Shown piece after piece: positions 32,434-34,506 of a DNA stretch of 34,506 nt. The DNA is from Actinobacteria bacterium 13_1_40CM_66_12 (GTDB lineage: Bacteria; Chloroflexota; Dormibacteria; Dormibacterales; Dormibacteraceae): positions 1-34,506 of the forward strand of contig MNEW01000028.1 of the NCBI GenBank assembly GCA_001917895.1. Direction: 5' to 3'. Made by a program: the position numbers and the translations under genes. A model generated the notes under the pieces. It did not search any database, was not told the origin of the DNA, and saw nothing but the letters and a program-made list of their open reading frames with translations. The stretch's first letter is position 1, and each line of letters opens with the position of its first letter.

Positions 32434-32442
32434 GGGCGAGGA

Positions 32443-33285
32443 TCAGGAGGCTTTTCGGCGGGCTCTCTTGGCTTCGGCAGGCGCGGCTTTGTCGCGCGCG
32501 GCTCGAGATTTCTTGGCCGCATCGACCGAGGCCCTCAAGGCTTCCATGAGGTCCATGACCTTCGCGGTCTGCGGAGGGGCCGGCGCTTCGATGACCTCGC
32601 CGTCGATCTTCGCCTGGACGACCTTCATGACCGCCTCGCGGTACTCGTCCTTGTAGCGGCTCGCGTCGAATGAGTCCGCGAGGCTCTCGATGAGGGCCTT
32701 CGCCATCTCGAGCTCCTTGGGGTTGATCTTGACCTCGCCCTCGAGACCCTTCAGACCTTCAATCGAGCGGATCTCGTCCGGCCAGTGAAGTGTGTTCATC
32801 AACAGCGCGCCGTTCATCGGATGGAGCGCGGCAAGGTGCTCACGGTCGCGGAGCGCGATCTTCGCCACGGCCATCCGTCCCGTCGCCTCGAGCGCCTTGC
32901 GCAGGAGGTGATACGGCTTCTTGCCAAGCTCCTCCGGCTCGACGTAGTAGGCGCTGTTGTAATAGAGACCGGGCTCGATGTCGTCGCTGGGAACGAACTC
33001 GGTGATGTCGATGCTGTGGGCGGTCGCCAGCGGGATGTTGTCCAGGTCCTTGTCGTTGATGATGACGTAGCGGTCCTTGCCGACCTCGAACCCCTTCAGG
33101 ATCTCCCCGTACTGGACCTCATGCTCACCCTCCGCGCACCAGCGCTTGTAGCTGATGGGAGAGTGATGGTCCGGACAGAGCTGCCGGAAAGAGACCTTGG
33201 CGCTTGATTCGGTGGCGTTGTAGAGGCGGATGGGTATCGACACCATCCCGAACGAGACGACTCCTTTCCACATCGATCTCGGCAT
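32443..33285 (-). CDS. ku: Ku DNA end-binding protein
   Basis: Bacterial Ku forms a ring on broken DNA ends and recruits LigD in non-homologous end joining. The 280-residue protein begins RSMWKGVVSFGMVSIPIRLY, followed by CPDHHSPISYKRWCAEGEHEV, GFEVGKDRYVIINDKDL, and GLYYNSAYYVEP, all Ku hallmarks. Near the C-terminus, RYKDEYREAVMKVVQAKIDG matches the minimal Ku tail, and a short lysine/arginine-rich extension (SRAARDKAAPAEAKRARRK) follows. TACACT lies 8 nt before the ATG at 33285. The next gene in the same direction is the damaged ligase. Confidence 0.95.
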   Translation of the reverse strand: MPRSMWKGVVSFGMVSIPIRLYNATESSAKVSFRQLCPDHHSPISYKRWCAEGEHEVQYGEILKGFEVGKDRYVIINDKDLDNIPLATAHSIDITEFVPSDDIEPGLYYNSAYYVEPEELGKKPYHLLRKALEATGRMAVAKIALRDREHLAALHPMNGALLMNTLHWPDEIRSIEGLKGLEGEVKINPKELEMAKALIESLADSFDASRYKDEYREAVMKVVQAKIDGEVIEAPAPPQTAKVMDLMEALRASVDAAKKSRAARDKAAPAEAKRARRKAS

Positions 33286-33293
33286 GGCGTCGA

Positions 33294-33299
33294 AGTGTA
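33294..33299 (-). promoter_or_regulatory. -10 box for ku
   Basis: TACACT on the minus strand, 8 nt before the ku ATG at 33285. An AGGAGG lies 14 nt from the ATG, too far for a typical ribosome binding site. Confidence 0.4.
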
Positions 33300-33360
33300 C
33301 CTCCTAAATCCAGACGCTGGCTACTTTTCGTAGGTCGCTTGGAGCCAGTGCAGCCGAGCC

Positions 33361-34506
33361 TCAGGCGCCAATGTCTCGACGCTTCATCACGATTGCCGAA
33401 GCCGTCAGGGCGACGACCACGATTCCAATCATGATCAAAAATCCGGTCTGGTCCACGCCACCGGTGAGCGGCTGCCCATAGAGCTTGAACGCCGAAAGGT
33501 CCTGCACCCATTCCGGGAGCTTGAAGATCGGTCCGAGCTGGACCCCGACGTAGCTCGCGAACGCAAAGGCTCCGAGCAGCCCGACCGTGGCGCGCGGCAG
33601 GCGCGACGCAAGCAGTGCGCCGACGGCTCCGAAGACTAGGGTGAACGGCACCAGCAGCAGAGAAGCTTCGACGAGCCGCCCGCGATCGAGCTCGATGGAT
33701 TGGTAGTGGGCTTCGATGCCGACGGCGACACCACTCACCGCGGCGATGATCAATGCTCCAACGGCAAGCACGATCGCGCGCTCGACGACGATGCGAACCC
33801 TGGAGATTGGATTGCTGAGAATGAGCTCGAGGCGTCCATCCGAATCTTCCGCGCTCCAGCGCGCGACCTGGGTGATCGCGAAACCGGCCATCAGCAGCTG
33901 CGCGAAACCGAACCAGATATAGCCGAGGAACGACGCATACACGTCGCCGGTCAGGTAATTGGAGAAATAGCGCGACAGGGCTGGTATGGACAGCAGGGGC
34001 TGCACGATCTCCTTGGTCAGGACGACGAAGAGCGCGCCCAGCGCCGAAAGACCCGCCGCCCAGATGAGCAGGCTGACGCGGCGGTCGTAGAGGTCGCGCA
34101 CAACCGGGATGCGCCAGACCACCGACATCGACATCTCGTAGCTGGCGGGCCTGCTCGAGGCAGGAAGGCTGATGAGCGGCGAGCCGAGGTCGCGATATCT
34201 GAAAGCCAGGGTCGCGAACACAGCGGCCGCGATTGCGACCGCCACCAGGATGAGCGTCGCTCTCACATCAAGAATCCCATAGGGCGCAAGTGGTGAGCTC
34301 TGTTCGTAGTAGTGAAATGGCGACACCGGCCGCCAGGGCACCAGGAAGTCGAACGTCTGGCTGAGCCTGTTGACGAGGAACAGGCCGAGCAGGACGACAC
34401 CCGCGATCGCGGTGGCGCTTCGGGCGCTCCCGAGCTGCGCCAAGAGCATCGTCAGCGAGAAGCAGCAGATTCCCAGGGCCGCCAGCGGGAGTGCCGCTTG
34501 CAGCGC
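33361..34506 (-). CDS. ABC-2-type exporter permease, 5' end beyond the window
   Basis: The frame is open to the right edge (382 codons visible), so the N-terminus is missing. The visible part has at least eight hydrophobic segments, for example AIAGVVLLGLFLVNRL, TLILVAVAIAAAVFATLAF, VSLLIWAAGLSALGALFVVL and FLIMIGIVVVALTASAIVM. The segment RWSAEDSDGRLELILSNPISR matches the cytoplasmic motif of large ABC-2 permeases related to exporters of polyketide antibiotics. The ATPase partner would be expected upstream, outside the window. The stop lies 75 nt from the ku start, same strand. Confidence 0.85.
   Translation of the reverse strand, partial: ALQAALPLAALGICCFSLTMLLAQLGSARSATAIAGVVLLGLFLVNRLSQTFDFLVPWRPVSPFHYYEQSSPLAPYGILDVRATLILVAVAIAAAVFATLAFRYRDLGSPLISLPASSRPASYEMSMSVVWRIPVVRDLYDRRVSLLIWAAGLSALGALFVVLTKEIVQPLLSIPALSRYFSNYLTGDVYASFLGYIWFGFAQLLMAGFAITQVARWSAEDSDGRLELILSNPISRVRIVVERAIVLAVGALIIAAVSGVAVGIEAHYQSIELDRGRLVEASLLLVPFTLVFGAVGALLASRLPRATVGLLGAFAFASYVGVQLGPIFKLPEWVQDLSAFKLYGQPLTGGVDQTGFLIMIGIVVVALTASAIVMKRRDIGA

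Noticed and set aside
1..34506. CRISPR arrays, tRNA or rRNA genes, transposases
   Set aside because: None seen: no regularly spaced repeats, no recognisable tRNA cloverleaf, and no transposase motifs.

Overview
The window is gene-dense, high-GC DNA (about two thirds G+C by eye) with almost no intergenic space. No rRNA, tRNA, CRISPR array or insertion sequence was seen, and no gene-free stretch exceeds 300 bases. The backbone is the conserved Gram-positive-type supercluster rpmB / yloU-fakA-degV / recG / rsmD-coaD / rpmF-fabD-acpP-rnc-smc-ftsY / ylxM-ffh-rpsP-khpA-rimM-trmD-rplS-rnhB-yraN. A gene resembling mycobacterial SepIVA (Rv2927c) lies just before rpmF. Many genes appear leaderless: a TANNNT-like -10 box lies 6-10 nt before the start codon. 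Together this suggests a deep-branching Terrabacteria lineage (Chloroflexota, Candidatus Dormibacterota or Actinomycetota-like). That placement is inference and was not tested by tree or search.

Layout. 1-1810: glutamate formimidoyltransferase (cut at the left edge) and an AcuC-type deacetylase, head to head. 1936-5410: rpmB with a small membrane protein on the minus strand, diverging from yloU, the fatty acid kinase fakA and a DegV/FakB fatty-acid-binding protein. 5400-7070 (minus): a DUF2236/MpaB-like protein and a single-pass membrane protein broken by a frameshift. 7121-13698: recG, an M20 peptidase, a LigB/MEMO-like protein (minus), selD with an in-frame UGA, and an amidase. 13699-17628: rsmD, coaD, the SepIVA-like gene, rpmF, fabD, acpP, rnc. 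17686-22377: smc (frame-interrupted), ftsY, a PHP phosphoesterase. 22381-23184 (minus): a lone Lrp/AsnC RAM domain and a DinB-like protein. 23221-28119: the SRP, ribosome and tRNA-modification operon from ylxM to yraN. 28123-34506 (minus): Ku, a damaged LigD-type DNA ligase, an NAD(P)-binding epimerase-like protein, an ABC ATPase with its permease, and the start of another ABC-2-type permease.

Main points. (1) selD encodes selenocysteine at its catalytic position: the TGA at 11403-11405 is followed by a hairpin suited to a bacterial SECIS, and annotation from ATG/GTG/TTG alone would miss the first 24 residues. (2) Two unrelated genes, the SepIVA-like gene and rnc, have no ATG, GTG or TTG start. 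Both can start at an ATA that overlaps the upstream stop by 4 nt (ATAA, ATAG) behind a Shine-Dalgarno sequence. (3) Several divergent gene pairs share very short promoter regions with overlapping or nearly symmetric -10 boxes. (4) Three genes (the 6.2-7.1 kb membrane protein, smc and the ligase) contain frame breaks; these need checking against reads before any biological reading.
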